A stretch of 20,235 nt of DNA from an uncultured Clostridia bacterium (GTDB lineage Bacteria > Bacillota > Clostridia > TANB77 > CAG-508), in contig CAPZDM010000029.1 in assembly GCA_948745425.1 (NCBI GenBank), positions 1 to 20,235 of the forward strand. Direction: 5' to 3'. Below the pieces are notes generated by a model. It made no database searches and was not told where the DNA came from. It worked only from the letters and a program-made list of their open reading frames with translations. This document shows positions 8,082 through 15,568 of the stretch, one piece after another; within the stretch, counting starts at the first letter, position 1; every line of letters begins with the position of its first letter. A program made the position numbers and the translations under genes.

Positions 8082-8426
8082 ATGGCAAAACGAGGAGGAT
8101 TTCCAGGAGGAATGAAGGGATTAGGAGGAATGAATATTAACCAACTAATGAAAGAAGCAAAAAAGATGCAAGCAGATGTTGAAAAATCACAAGAAGAATT
8201 AGTAGTAAAAGAATTTTCAGCAACAGCAGGTGGAGGAGCAGTTGAGGTAATTGTAACTGGTGCAAAAGCATTAAAATCAATAAAAATAAAACAAGATGTA
8301 GTTGACCCAGAAGATGTAGAGATGTTACAGGACTTAATACTAACCTGTGTAAATGAGGCACTAAGAAAAGTAGATGAAGCACAGAATGTAGCATTAGGTA
8401 AATATAATATTCCGGGGTTGATGTAA
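8082..8426 (+). CDS. ybaB: YbaB/EbfC nucleoid-associated protein
   Basis: A 114-aa DNA-binding protein of the YbaB/EbfC family, a small dimeric tweezer-shaped nucleoid protein. Visible marks are the Gly/Met-rich start GGFPGGMKGLGGMN, the helix QLMKEAKKMQADVEKSQEEL, and the family core EFSATAGGGAVEVIVTGAKALKSI followed by VDPEDVEMLQDLI (quoted in pieces along residues 43-90). Family proteins are about 100-115 aa. AAAGGAGG lies 8 bp before the ATG. It sits between dnaX and recR as in most Bacillota and stops right at the recR start, so the genes are translationally coupled. Confidence 0.93.
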   Translation: MAKRGGFPGGMKGLGGMNINQLMKEAKKMQADVEKSQEELVVKEFSATAGGGAVEVIVTGAKALKSIKIKQDVVDPEDVEMLQDLILTCVNEALRKVDEAQNVALGKYNIPGLM

Positions 8427-9029
8427 ATGTCGTACTACTCGCCATCAGTGGAAAAGCTAATAGAAAGTTTTGCAAAACTACCAAGTATAGGAAACAAAAC
8501 AGCAGCAAGATTAGCCTTCCATATGTTAAATGCAAGTGAAGAAGAAACGCAAGAATTCATAAATTCAATATTAAATGCAAAGAAAAACTTAAAATACTGT
8601 TCAAAATGCTTTAATATATCAGATACAGACCCATGTCCAATATGTGGAAATGGAAAAAGAAATCACACAAGTATATGTGTAGTAGAAGATGTAAGAGACG
8701 TAATTGCAATGGAAAGAACACATGAATTTAAAGGAGTATATCATGTATTACATGGGTCAATTTCGCCAATGAATGGAATTGGACCAGAAGATATAAAGAT
8801 AAAAGAACTGTTAAATAGATTAGCAGGAGAAGAAAAGATAGAAGAAGTAATAATAGCAACAAACCCAAGAGTAGAAGGGGAAGCAACAGCAATGTATCTA
8901 TCAAAACTTATTAAGCCATTTGGAATAAAAGTGACAAGAATAGCACATGGAATTCCAGTTGGAGGAGATATAGAATACGCAGATGAAATTACGTTAACAA
9001 AAGCACTTGAAGGGAGAAGAGAAATATGA
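8427..9029 (+). CDS. recR: Recombination mediator RecR
   Basis: A 200-aa protein that works with RecO and RecF to load RecA at gaps. Domains in order: helix-hairpin-helix LPSIGNKTAARLAFHML (residues 18-34), a zinc finger CSKCFNISDTDPCPICGN (about 57-75), the Toprim domain starting ICVVEDVRDVIAMERT and running through YHVLHGSISPMNGIGPEDI, and the C-terminal Walker-like region ATNPRVEGEATAMYLSKLI. The ATG follows the ybaB stop directly, and its own TGA overlaps the ATG of the next gene (ATGA). TGA is therefore a normal stop in this organism, which matters for reading the traG remnant. Confidence 0.95.
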   Translation: MSYYSPSVEKLIESFAKLPSIGNKTAARLAFHMLNASEEETQEFINSILNAKKNLKYCSKCFNISDTDPCPICGNGKRNHTSICVVEDVRDVIAMERTHEFKGVYHVLHGSISPMNGIGPEDIKIKELLNRLAGEEKIEEVIIATNPRVEGEATAMYLSKLIKPFGIKVTRIAHGIPVGGDIEYADEITLTKALEGRREI

Positions 9030-10012
9030 TAAGAAAGGCACTGATAGCAGTCAGAGCATCAGTAAAATTCATAACAATTTTAATAATAGCAGCATTATTA
9101 ATAATAGGAATGGTAATATTTTTATATAAACCAATATATGAAGTATACATAGACGGTGAATTTGTAGGTTATAGTGAAGATAAACAAAAATTGCAAGCTA
9201 GAATAACTAAATATGTATTAGGAGAAGAAGAAGGACAAGAACATGTTGCATTTGTACAGCTAGAAAGTAATCCAACATATGAACTATGTATGCTAAAAAA
9301 AGATATAGTAACAAATGATGAAGAAATATATAATATGGTAATAGAAACAGGAACTACATATTACAAATATTATGCAATAGCAATAAATAATGAGGAACAA
9401 TTAAATGTATCAACCTTCCAAGAGGCGGAAACAGCAGTTAATGAATTAAAACAAAAAAATAGTTCAAATGCAGATAACTTATCAATAATAGAAAAATATG
9501 ATGTAGAATTAGGAGAATTAAAACAAACACAAGAAGCAATAGCAACCCTATATCAACAAAAGAAAGTAACTGGTAAAGTTACAATATCATCATCAAATAC
9601 TAGTAAGCCAACAGCAGGGTCAAAAACAGGACCAAACATTGGAATGTCTTTTAGATATCCAGTAGCATCACCTCGTATATCATCTAGATATGGAAGAAGA
9701 TGGGGAAGACTACATGGAGGACTAGACTTTGCACTTCCAGTAAGAAACAATATATATGCTTCAGCACCAGGAACTGTAACATACTCTGGTTGGAACTCTG
9801 GTGGATATGGATATTTAGTAATAATATCACATGGAAATGGAGTTCAAACATATTATGGACATAATAGTTCATTAACATGTTCAGTAGGACAAACAGTATC
9901 AGCAGGAGATGTAATTGCAAAATCAGGAAATACAGGTCGTTCAACAGGTCCACACTGCCACTTTGAAATAAGAGTAAATGGAGTAACATATAATCCAGAG
10001 ATATATCTATAA
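9026..10012 (+). CDS. Membrane-anchored M23 (LytM) peptidase
   Basis: A 328-aa protein with an N-terminal membrane segment (residues about 17-36), an outer region with a short helix-rich linker (about 130-195), and a C-terminal M23 metallopeptidase domain. Zinc ligands are present: HGGLD in GRLHGGLDFALP (His and Asp) and HCHFE near residue 315. The YGHNSSL and GNTGRSTGPHCHFEIRVNG motifs are typical of LytM, so the enzyme is probably active on peptidoglycan cross-links. The start overlaps the recR stop by 4 bp, so it belongs to the dnaX operon. SpoIIQ-like engulfment proteins share this architecture, but the intact active site and this position do not allow that assignment. Confidence 0.88.
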   Translation: MIRKALIAVRASVKFITILIIAALLIIGMVIFLYKPIYEVYIDGEFVGYSEDKQKLQARITKYVLGEEEGQEHVAFVQLESNPTYELCMLKKDIVTNDEEIYNMVIETGTTYYKYYAIAINNEEQLNVSTFQEAETAVNELKQKNSSNADNLSIIEKYDVELGELKQTQEAIATLYQQKKVTGKVTISSSNTSKPTAGSKTGPNIGMSFRYPVASPRISSRYGRRWGRLHGGLDFALPVRNNIYASAPGTVTYSGWNSGGYGYLVIISHGNGVQTYYGHNSSLTCSVGQTVSAGDVIAKSGNTGRSTGPHCHFEIRVNGVTYNPEIYL

Positions 10013-10046
10013 AATATAAGAGGCACAGATGTGTCTCTTATATTTT
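10011..10046. terminator. Bidirectional terminator between the M23 peptidase and the glycosyltransferase
   Basis: A 17-base arm from 10011 (AAAATATAAGAGGCACA) pairs with 10030-10046 with one G-U pair. A-run on one end and T-run on the other serve both converging genes. Confidence 0.85.
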
Positions 10047-10066
10047 AATCTCTAACTGTTCATCTC

Positions 10067-11197
10067 TCAATTCTCAAACATAATATCGCAAATATCCTTA
10101 GTAGAATTACGTTTGGCATACTTGCTAGCATTATGTTTTAAGTTTTCAAGAATGTCTTTATTATTAATCACTTTAAAAATAGCACCCAAAGGATTATCAT
10201 CATCCTTAATCCAGTAAGCCAAATTTGAATTTTCTAAAAACTCAGCGTTTTGTTCCTCTTGACCAGGAATAGGATTAATAACAATCATAGGTAATCCACA
10301 AACAAGACACTCTGAAGTAGTGAGTCCACCAGGTTTAGAAATAACAATATCAGAAATATGCATAAGTTCAGGAACTTTATCAGTAAACTCCAAAACCTTC
10401 ATATCATGCTCACGTTTATACTTCTTAATAGTAGACTTAAAAGAATCAAACATTTTAATATTCTTGCCAGAAATAGCAATAACCTGAACATTATCCATAT
10501 ATCTAGCTATATCCTCTAAAATTTTATAAGTATTTTTCTTACCCAAACCAAAACGTCCCCAAGCAAAGAATAAAATAGTAAATTTATCTTTAGATAAACC
10601 AAAGTCATTTAATAATTTGCCCTTATCATAATCTATAAAGAAACGATTAGATAAAGGAATACCAGTAGTAAAAACCTTTTTTTCAGACACACCTTTTTCC
10701 ACAAGTAAATTTTTCATAGCATCATGAGCCACAAAAAAGTAATTTATATATTCATAACCAACTAACCACTGATCATGGGGCGCAAAATCAGTCATTACAG
10801 TAGCAAGTTTAATTCTAGGTAATTTATTTTTTTTCTTCAAATAAGCACACATCTGAGATGAGAAAGGATGTGTAGAAATAATATAATCTGGTTTATATTT
10901 TCTAATCAAAAAATGCAACTTAATAGCCAAAAGTTTATTAGAATCTATACTAAAACGTGCAAGAGCACCTTTTTCAGATTTCATATAAACAGTACCCCAA
11001 AGTGAAGGAGCCTTTTTTGCCATTTCTTCATAAGCAGTAGTAGTAAGTTTATCAATAGTCACATTTAGGTAATTCATAAAATCAATAGCAATAGGTTCAA
11101 TATCAGGGTAATTTTTTTCAATATATTCTTTAATAGAATTAGCAGCACTAATATGTCCACCACCATAACAAGCATAAAAAATCAAAGCCTTTTTCAT
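10067..11197 (-). CDS. Glycosyltransferase, MGDG synthase / diacylglycerol glucosyltransferase type
   Basis: A 376-aa GT28-family enzyme. Relatives transfer glucose or galactose from a UDP-sugar to diacylglycerol, making glycolipid anchors. The N-terminal MGDG-synthase domain begins with the glycine-rich motif YACYGGGHISAANSI and includes STHPFSSQMCAYL and TVMTDFAPHDQWL. The C-terminal donor-binding domain has ISKPGGLTTSECLVCGLPMI and NPIPGQEEQNAEFL. An odd point: the inter-domain loop reads LFFAWGRFGLGKK where most relatives have a Gly-rich GGGxG. It is monocistronic, with its own promoter (11234-11262) and the terminator at 10011-10046. UDP-glucose from the GalU-like enzyme in this window is a plausible donor (inference). 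Confidence 0.85.
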   Translation of the reverse strand: MKKALIFYACYGGGHISAANSIKEYIEKNYPDIEPIAIDFMNYLNVTIDKLTTTAYEEMAKKAPSLWGTVYMKSEKGALARFSIDSNKLLAIKLHFLIRKYKPDYIISTHPFSSQMCAYLKKKNKLPRIKLATVMTDFAPHDQWLVGYEYINYFFVAHDAMKNLLVEKGVSEKKVFTTGIPLSNRFFIDYDKGKLLNDFGLSKDKFTILFFAWGRFGLGKKNTYKILEDIARYMDNVQVIAISGKNIKMFDSFKSTIKKYKREHDMKVLEFTDKVPELMHISDIVISKPGGLTTSECLVCGLPMIVINPIPGQEEQNAEFLENSNLAYWIKDDDNPLGAIFKVINNKDILENLKHNASKYAKRNSTKDICDIMFEN

Positions 11198-11233
11198 TAA
11201 AAATTCATATCCTTTCTAATAAAAGATATTATA

Positions 11234-11262
11234 ATTATACTACTAAAATACCACAAACACAA
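11234..11262 (-). promoter_or_regulatory. Sigma-A promoter of the glycosyltransferase gene
   Basis: Minus strand: TTGTGT (11257-11262), 17-bp spacer, perfect TATAAT (11234-11239), about 37 bp before the start codon. Confidence 0.6.
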
Positions 11263-11286
11263 ATTTATATTAAAAAATAAAAAAAT

Positions 11287-11316
11287 GTATAAAAAATAGA
11301 AAAAATAAACAGAATA
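11287..11316 (+). promoter_or_regulatory. Possible sigma-G promoter of sleB-ypeB
   Basis: GTATA (11287-11291), exactly 18 bp, then CAGAATA (11310-11316). This matches the Bacillus sigma-G pattern GHATR-N18-CATNHTA with one mismatch. sleB and ypeB are forespore genes in Bacillus, and the position (about 25 bp leader) fits. Confidence 0.45.
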
Positions 11317-11346
11317 AAAATAAAAAATAAAAAAAGAGAGGGAAAT

Positions 11347-11814
11347 ATGAAAAAGAGAATAATAATTACAACAATATTATTAATTTTATTAATAATCATA
11401 AATATAAAATTAATAAACAATTCAAATAAAACATATGGTGCATCAAATTCAGGTTCAACTTCAGATTTACAATTAATGGCAAGAGCAATAAATGGAGAAG
11501 CAAGAGGAGAACCATATGAAGGCCAAGTAGCAGTTGGCGCAGTTATTTTAAACAGAGTAAGTAGTGCAAACTTTCCAAACACAATAGCAGGAGTAATATA
11601 TGAAAAAGGAGCATTTACAGCAGTATCAGATGGACAAATCAATGTACCAATAGATGAAAGTTCAACAGTAGTAAAAGCTGCACAAGACGCATTAAATGGT
11701 TGGGATCCAACACATGGAGCAATATACTATTTTAACCCAAATACAGCCACCAACAGTTGGATTTGGTCAAGACAAGAAATCACAACGATAGGTAAGCACA
11801 AGTTTTGCAAGTAA
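11347..11814 (+). CDS. sleB: Spore cortex-lytic enzyme SleB (short form)
   Basis: A 155-aa cell-wall hydrolase that degrades cortex peptidoglycan during germination. Residues 4-24 are an export signal. The remainder is the SleB catalytic (Hydrolase_2) domain: LMARAINGEARGEPYEGQVA with the catalytic Glu, VGAVILNRV, FPNTIAGVIYEKGAFTAVSDG, and the end GAIYYFNPNTATNSWIW followed by IGKHKFCK. Compared with Bacillus SleB (about 300 aa) the N-terminal peptidoglycan-binding domain is missing, a short form also seen in other Clostridia. GAGAGGG lies 5 bp before the ATG. It is followed by ypeB, its known partner. Confidence 0.92.
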   Translation: MKKRIIITTILLILLIIINIKLINNSNKTYGASNSGSTSDLQLMARAINGEARGEPYEGQVAVGAVILNRVSSANFPNTIAGVIYEKGAFTAVSDGQINVPIDESSTVVKAAQDALNGWDPTHGAIYYFNPNTATNSWIWSRQEITTIGKHKFCK

Positions 11815-11830
11815 AATACAAAAAACAATT

Positions 11831-11880
11831 CTTTTCGTATTAAAATACGTAGGGCGAAATTAGTGTACGCCCATAGAAAG
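11831..11880. repeat. Small REP-like hairpins between sleB and ypeB
   Basis: Two adjoining hairpins: CGTATT/AATACG (11836-11849) and GGGCG/CGCCC (11852-11872), enclosed by CTTTT/GAAAG. The GTAGGGGCGA-type sequence resembles the palindromes at 14911-14940 and 15726-15755. It could attenuate sleB-ypeB readthrough. Confidence 0.5.
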
Positions 11881-11894
11881 GTAGGATTAAAAAA

Positions 11895-13251
11895 ATGAAA
11901 AATTGGTTAAAAGAATATGGTGCTACAATAGTAGTGCTAGCAATATTAATTACAGCAGTTGTTTTAGGAGTAATGCTATATAATAATAATCAGAAATATG
12001 AATTAGCAATGGAAAACTCATATAATTACTCATTCTATGAATTTATAAATTATGTAGATAGTATGGAAACATATTTGGCAAAATCAGCAATATCTACATC
12101 TGCTGAACATGGAGCAGAAACATTAACATATGTATGGAGAGAAGCAAATCTCGCAGAAACATATTTATCGCAAATACCAGTAAATACAGAAGGATTATCA
12201 AATGCCTCAAAATTTTTAAATCAAGTTAGCGATTATAGTTATGCCTTATCAAGAAAAAATATAAACAATGAAGAACTGTCACAAGAGGAATTAGATAATT
12301 TATCAAAAATGCATGAATATAGTATCCAACTAAAAAACGCTATAAATGAACTATCAGAGGAATTAAACAATGGTACAATAAGCTGGAAAGAATTAACAGG
12401 AAAGAAAGGAACAGAACTAGCACAACAAGTAAGCAATATATCACAAGACAGTTTTGACACAATTGAAGGAACATTTGATGATTATACTGGATTAATATAT
12501 GATGGTGCATTCTCAGAACATATGACAAGCAGAGAAAGAAAAGGCTTAACTGGTGATGAAATAGGAGAAGACCAAGCAAGAGAAATAGCAAAGAAATTCA
12601 TAGGAGAAGACAAAATAAAAGAAATAAACTTAGGACGGATTTTCAGAAAACGGAAATATACCATCATATGACTTTCACATAAAAAATAATTCGGGAAACG
12701 AAATGGACATTTCAGTAGCAAAAAAAGGAGGACATGTAGTATATTTAAATTATAATAGAGATATAGAAACAGAAATAATATCAAAAGAAGAAGCAAACGA
12801 AAAAGCCTTAAAATTCTTAGAAGAAAGAGGCTATAAAGATATGAAAGAAACATATTATCTAACTAACCAAGGAATAGTGACAATAAATTATGCATATCAA
12901 CAAGGTGAAGTAATATGTTATCCAGACTTAATAAAAGTAAAAGTAGCATTAGATGATGGAGAAATAATAGGATTTGAATCAACAGGATATTTAAACTGTC
13001 ATACAACTAGAAACTTAGATGAAAATATAATAAGTGTAAATGTAGCAAGAGAGAAAATCAACAAAAACTTAGAAATCACAAGTGAAAGACTAGCAATAAT
13101 CCCAACTGAATATGACACAGAAATATATTGTTGGGAATTCCAAGGAAAAGTAAAAGACAATGAATTTCTAGTATATATAAATGCAAACACAGGAAAAGAA
13201 GAAGACATTTTAGTTATTATTAATACTCCAAATGGAACTTTAACAACTTAA
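11895..13251 (+). CDS. ypeB: Germination protein YpeB, requires a +1 frameshift
   Basis: YpeB is required for SleB localisation and stability in spores. The first frame (11895-12635) encodes an N-terminal membrane anchor (residues 10-31) and the helical YpeB N-domain, with a Ser/Asn/Glu-rich region to about residue 235. The first PepSY-like repeat then begins (IGEDQAREIAKKFIG). The zero frame stops at TGA 12669. One base later reading continues as GFSENGNIPSYDFHIKN, then MDISVAKKGGHVVYLN and the second PepSY repeat (ISKEEANEKALKFLEERGY), ending at 13251. Joined length is 451 aa, matching Bacillus YpeB (about 450). The zero-frame codon at the joint is CGG (12636-12638), as in dnaX. Both halves are otherwise intact. 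Confidence 0.88.
12633..12639 (+). other. +1 frameshift site in ypeB (GGA C GGA)
   Basis: Zero frame reads TTA GGA CGG ATT. Skipping C12636 gives TTA GGA GGA TTT and joins the two YpeB halves. The exact extra base is less certain than in dnaX: skipping G12633 (TTA GAC GGA TTT) also restores the frame. Confidence 0.7.
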
Positions 13252-13448
13252 AAATTAATGAATAAAAAATCGAAAAATAGACACAATAATACTGAGAAGA
13301 AAAAAATAAATTATAAAATTGCAAAATAATTAATAATAATTATAGCAATAAAATAGAGCAGAGAATGAAAACAAAAATATATAAAAAATAATAAGAAAAT
13401 TAAAGTAAATTATAATTTAAATATCTTCTCGTTAGGAGAAAAATAATT

Positions 13449-13616
13449 ATGTCAAGAAAAGGTTTAATGTCAGATAAATTAAAAGAAGAAATTGCAAAAG
13501 AATTAGGAGTATATGACGAAGTAAAAAAAGAAGGTGGATGGGGAAATGTATCTTCAAAAACATGTGGTAATATTGTAACAAAAGCTATAGAAATTGCAAA
13601 CAGAGAAACAAAATAA
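13449..13616 (+). CDS. Small acid-soluble spore protein, alpha/beta-type (SspF-like)
   Basis: A 55-aa protein starting MSRKGLMSDKLKEEIAKELG and continuing VYDEVKKEGGWGNVSSKTCG. It has the alpha/beta SASP pattern: LK.E.AKELG, the GGWGNVSSKTCGNIV turn and the final helix TKAIEIANRE. Such proteins coat forespore DNA and protect it from UV and heat. The closest style is the minor SspF-like branch. AGGAG lies 10 bp before the ATG. It follows the sleB-ypeB germination genes and ends at the hairpin 13631-13652. I found no clear sigma-G box just upstream. Confidence 0.88.
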   Translation: MSRKGLMSDKLKEEIAKELGVYDEVKKEGGWGNVSSKTCGNIVTKAIEIANRETK

Positions 13617-13630
13617 TTGAATATAATAAT

Positions 13631-13652
13631 CGGGACACAATTACGTGTCCCG
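13631..13652. terminator. Bidirectional terminator between the SASP and mecA-like genes
   Basis: CGGGACAC (13631-13638) pairs perfectly with GTGTCCCG (13645-13652) around AATTAC, with AT-rich flanks on both sides. Confidence 0.8.
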
Positions 13653-13659
13653 AATAATT

Positions 13660-14244
13660 TTATATAACATTAATACTATTCCCTAATTCCTCTATTTTAC
13701 TCACTAGAATATCAGAGCAAGAAATAAAACTTGCGAACTCAGAAATCTGTAAACAAGCAAAATCATATAATTCACTAGAAAAGATAGAATCCTTTAAAAT
13801 TAAAAAATAATTATCATTATACTTAAAAAATTCAAAAAAACTTAATAAAAGCGAAAGCTTGTCTTTCTCTATACTAGATAAATACTTACAGAAATCACAA
13901 AGATAATCAAAAGAAGAAAAACAAAATATCATAGGAGCTATAGAAGACACAGAAAAATTCTTACCAGATTTAGAAATAAAATCTCCATCAGAGGAAAGAA
14001 GTCCTACAATATAAAACTCTATTAAGAAATAAGAATTATCAATAAAAAAGGTCTCAAAGATTATCTTTTTATTTTTCAATGGAAAACTAGAAATTTTGTC
14101 TATATAATTCAAAATAAGAGAGAAAAAGGGAGCTTTTTCAATCTGCATAGACATAAACTTAGAAGAATCAATATTAAACTTATCTAAATCCTCCATATGT
14201 AACACAACTTCAAATTTATCTTCACGTAATTTTTTAATCTCCAT
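13660..14244 (-). CDS. mecA: MecA-like adaptor protein
   Basis: 194 aa. MecA-type adaptors bind substrates with the N-domain and deliver them to ClpC-ClpP with the C-domain. Seen here: the N-terminal start MEIKKLREDKFEVVLHMEDL, the usual KI.KI.E....V.L..EDL pattern of MecA, and a C-terminal domain with FCFSSFDYLCDFCKYL, FKYNDNYFLIL and a final helix near SKIEELGN. The middle acidic linker is short. I chose the ATG at 14244 because GAAAGGG lies 11 bp upstream. A further ATG at 14295 has no ribosome site and adds 17 hydrophobic residues that do not fit the family. Identification is by pattern only, as the family is divergent. Confidence 0.72.
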   Translation of the reverse strand: MEIKKLREDKFEVVLHMEDLDKFNIDSSKFMSMQIEKAPFFSLILNYIDKISSFPLKNKKIIFETFFIDNSYFLIEFYIVGLLSSDGDFISKSGKNFSVSSIAPMIFCFSSFDYLCDFCKYLSSIEKDKLSLLLSFFEFFKYNDNYFLILKDSIFSSELYDFACLQISEFASFISCSDILVSKIEELGNSINVI

Positions 14245-14396
14245 AAAAATCGTAACCCTTTCATAATGTAAAACTATAAAAAAGATGATAAACAATTTAC
14301 TTATGTAAACATCCTATAATATAATTATAATACTTAATAAGAAAAAAATAAAGACACAAAATTTGGAAAAATCCCTTATAAGTGAATAAATTTTAT

Positions 14397-14425
14397 TTGA
14401 CTTTTTTAAAAAATCTGTGTATAAT
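14397..14425 (+). promoter_or_regulatory. Promoter of small RNA 1
   Basis: TTGACT (14397-14402), 17-bp spacer, TATAAT (14420-14425). Very similar to the promoter at 15233-15261. Confidence 0.85.
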
Positions 14426-14431
14426 ATAGAT

Positions 14432-14530
14432 AGAAAATGAGAAACCATAGTTGAATATGGTTACCACTTGTAAAAGTAATAACAGCATATTCCCTTCGGT
14501 CAAAAAGTAGAATATGCTGTTATTTTTATT
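14432..14530 (+). ncRNA. Candidate antitoxin small RNA 1
   Basis: About 95-100 nt from a consensus promoter to a terminator hairpin. It starts with GATAGAAAATGAG, then a hairpin CCATAG/TATGG whose loop includes TTGAA, then the terminator AATAACAGCATATT/AATATGCTGTTATT (14478-14524) with TTTTTATT. It contains no ORF. It converges on the minus-strand peptide gene, so its 3' end is fully complementary to the peptide mRNA's 3' end. Its CATAGTTGAA segment can also pair, with one G-U, to the mirrored CATAGTCGAA in the peptide's 5' leader (14660-14669). Confidence 0.7.
14478..14524. terminator. Shared bidirectional terminator of small RNA 1 and peptide gene 1
   Basis: A 14-bp perfect stem (14478-14491 with 14511-14524). 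T-rich tail on the plus side and ACTTTT on the minus side, so both convergent transcripts would end here. Confidence 0.8.
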
Positions 14531-14639
14531 CCTTATCTATAATTTTATTAACATATTGTATGTAACAAACTGTCAATAAGGCTACGTTTAGAGTAACTGA
14601 TGCCATTAAGGCTAATATTAAGAATAGTATAAAACTCAT
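14526..14639 (-). CDS. Small hydrophobic peptide 1, candidate type I toxin (37 aa)
   Basis: The peptide begins MSFILFLILALMASVTLNVA and ends in a charged tail NKIIDKE: one membrane-spanning helix plus a short charged tail, as in type I toxins. GAGGTGG lies just upstream of the ATG. A promoter at 14725-14753 leaves a leader of about 80 nt with hairpin CATAG/CTATG. The homologous copy at 15356-15457 keeps the frame, start, ribosome site, FILFLI..AL core, T.NV.LLT and the final KE, which shows selection on the reading frame. It ends on the terminator shared with small RNA 1. I do not recognise it as a named family (not obviously Fst, TxpA or BsrG). Confidence 0.75.
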   Translation of the reverse strand: MSFILFLILALMASVTLNVALLTVCYIQYVNKIIDKE

Positions 14640-14724
14640 AAACACCACCTCACTTTCTCATAGTCGAAACTATGTTAGTTAAAGTGGCAACACAAAACTA
14701 CTTATCTCACTTCTATCTTTAATT

Positions 14725-14753
14725 ACTATACTACATATTTTGCAATAATACAA
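14725..14753 (-). promoter_or_regulatory. Promoter of peptide gene 1
   Basis: Minus strand: TTGTAT (14748-14753), 17-bp spacer, TATAGT (14725-14730). The same boxes and spacer recur at 15540-15568. Confidence 0.8.
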
Positions 14754-15232
14754 GCTAACAAAACAAAATTTTGCATATTTTGTTACAGAATAATGGTATT
14801 TTAAGAAAAAATTTTCGAAGACATTGATATAAGGCATGCGTAGGGGCGACTAGTAGTCTCCCGAGAACTTCAGAGGACTACTGAAAATACTGATTTAAAG
14901 CAATTTCTATGTAGAACGGGCGATTAATAATCGCCTCTACACCGTTCGCATTAAATTTATTTACTAAAACTATTATCCAGTAACCATATTTTTATATTCC
15001 AATAAAATAATAAATTGGATTTACGAAGTATGCTATTAAAAAATCTAAATAAAGAGTAATAAACTACTAAATAATAGGGTTAAATATTAAATGAATAATG
15101 AAAAAGTGAATAATGAGTGATGGATAATTCCAAATATTTTGTTAAAATCATTAATTTCGCGACTTTTTAATCTCATGATATAGTTCTCCTATAATTTTTC
15201 TAATACTAATAGTTATTAACCTAAAAAACCAT
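14754..15232. other. Non-coding stretch between repeat units, with palindromes
   Basis: No convincing gene. It holds hairpins: AGTAGTC/GACTACT (about 14851-14883) and a REP-like one, GTAGA..GGCGATTA with TAATCGCC..TCTAC (14911-14940). The latter two recur at +815 bp. From 15071 to 15232 I see only AT-rich sequence leading into the next promoter. Confidence 0.6.
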
Positions 15233-15261
15233 TTGACTTTCCCTAAAAATGTGTGTATAAT
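15233..15261 (+). promoter_or_regulatory. Promoter of small RNA 2
   Basis: TTGACT (15233-15238), 17-bp spacer, TATAAT (15256-15261). Confidence 0.85.
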
Positions 15262-15267
15262 ATAGAT

Positions 15268-15360
15268 AGAAAATGAGAGCTACAGACAATGTGGCTACCA
15301 CATATTATTGTAATAACAACACATTACTCCGTCAAAAGCAAATGTGTTGTTTTATTTATT
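15268..15360 (+). ncRNA. Candidate antitoxin small RNA 2
   Basis: About 93 nt with the same architecture as small RNA 1. It starts with GATAGAAAATGAG, then a hairpin AGCTACA/TGTGGCT with loop GACAA, then the terminator AACAACACATT/AATGTGTTGTT (15315-15325 with 15341-15351) and a T-rich tail. The sequence differs from copy 1 mainly in the stems, which keep pairing: this is covariation and supports a functional RNA. GTGGCTACCACAT resembles GTGGCAACACACAT in the peptide leader (15500-15513), so imperfect pairing with the mRNA leader is possible. Confidence 0.7.
15315..15351. terminator. Shared bidirectional terminator of small RNA 2 and peptide gene 2
   Basis: An 11-bp perfect stem (15315-15325 with 15341-15351). 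The sequence differs from the copy-1 terminator, but pairing is preserved. Confidence 0.8.
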
Positions 15361-15457
15361 CCTTATTAGTCCAAATTATGTATATAATCGTCAATAAGGT
15401 TACGTTTACAGTTAGGGAAAACCCCAAAGCATATATTAAAAATAATATAAATCCCAT
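15356..15457 (-). CDS. Small hydrophobic peptide 2, candidate type I toxin (33 aa)
   Basis: The peptide begins MGFILFLIYALGFSLTVNVT and ends IIWTNKE: one membrane helix and a short charged tail. It is homologous to the peptide at 14526-14639, with conserved M.FILFLI.AL, T.NV.LLT, YI and NK/KE. A GAGGTGG ribosome site precedes the ATG, and the promoter at 15540-15568 is nearly identical to that of copy 1. Divergence between the two copies is far greater than in their flanking 320 bp, yet the frame is intact. Confidence 0.75.
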   Translation of the reverse strand: MGFILFLIYALGFSLTVNVTLLTIIYIIWTNKE

Positions 15458-15539
15458 AAACACCACCTCACTCTCTCATAGCATTAGCTATGTAGTAAAG
15501 TGGCAACACACATTGCTCGTCCCATTTCTATCCTTAACT

Positions 15540-15568
15540 ACTATACTACACTATTTACAATAATACAA
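15540..15568 (-). promoter_or_regulatory. Promoter of peptide gene 2
   Basis: Minus strand: TTGTAT (15563-15568), 17-bp spacer, TATAGT (15540-15545). Confidence 0.8.

Larger units (their letters stand above)
14397..15070. repeat. Tandem repeat unit 1 (toxin-antitoxin-like core plus 320-bp flank)
   Basis: This unit and 15233-15885 carry the same elements in the same order. The last 320 bp (14751-15070 and 15566-15885) are equal in length and differ at about 5 positions by eye. The cores with the small RNA and peptide have diverged strongly. Confidence 0.85.

Noticed and set aside
15273..15563. 96-codon plus-strand ORF across small RNA 2
   Set aside because: It has no ribosome site, runs through the terminator and antisense to the conserved peptide gene; copy 1 does not keep it.
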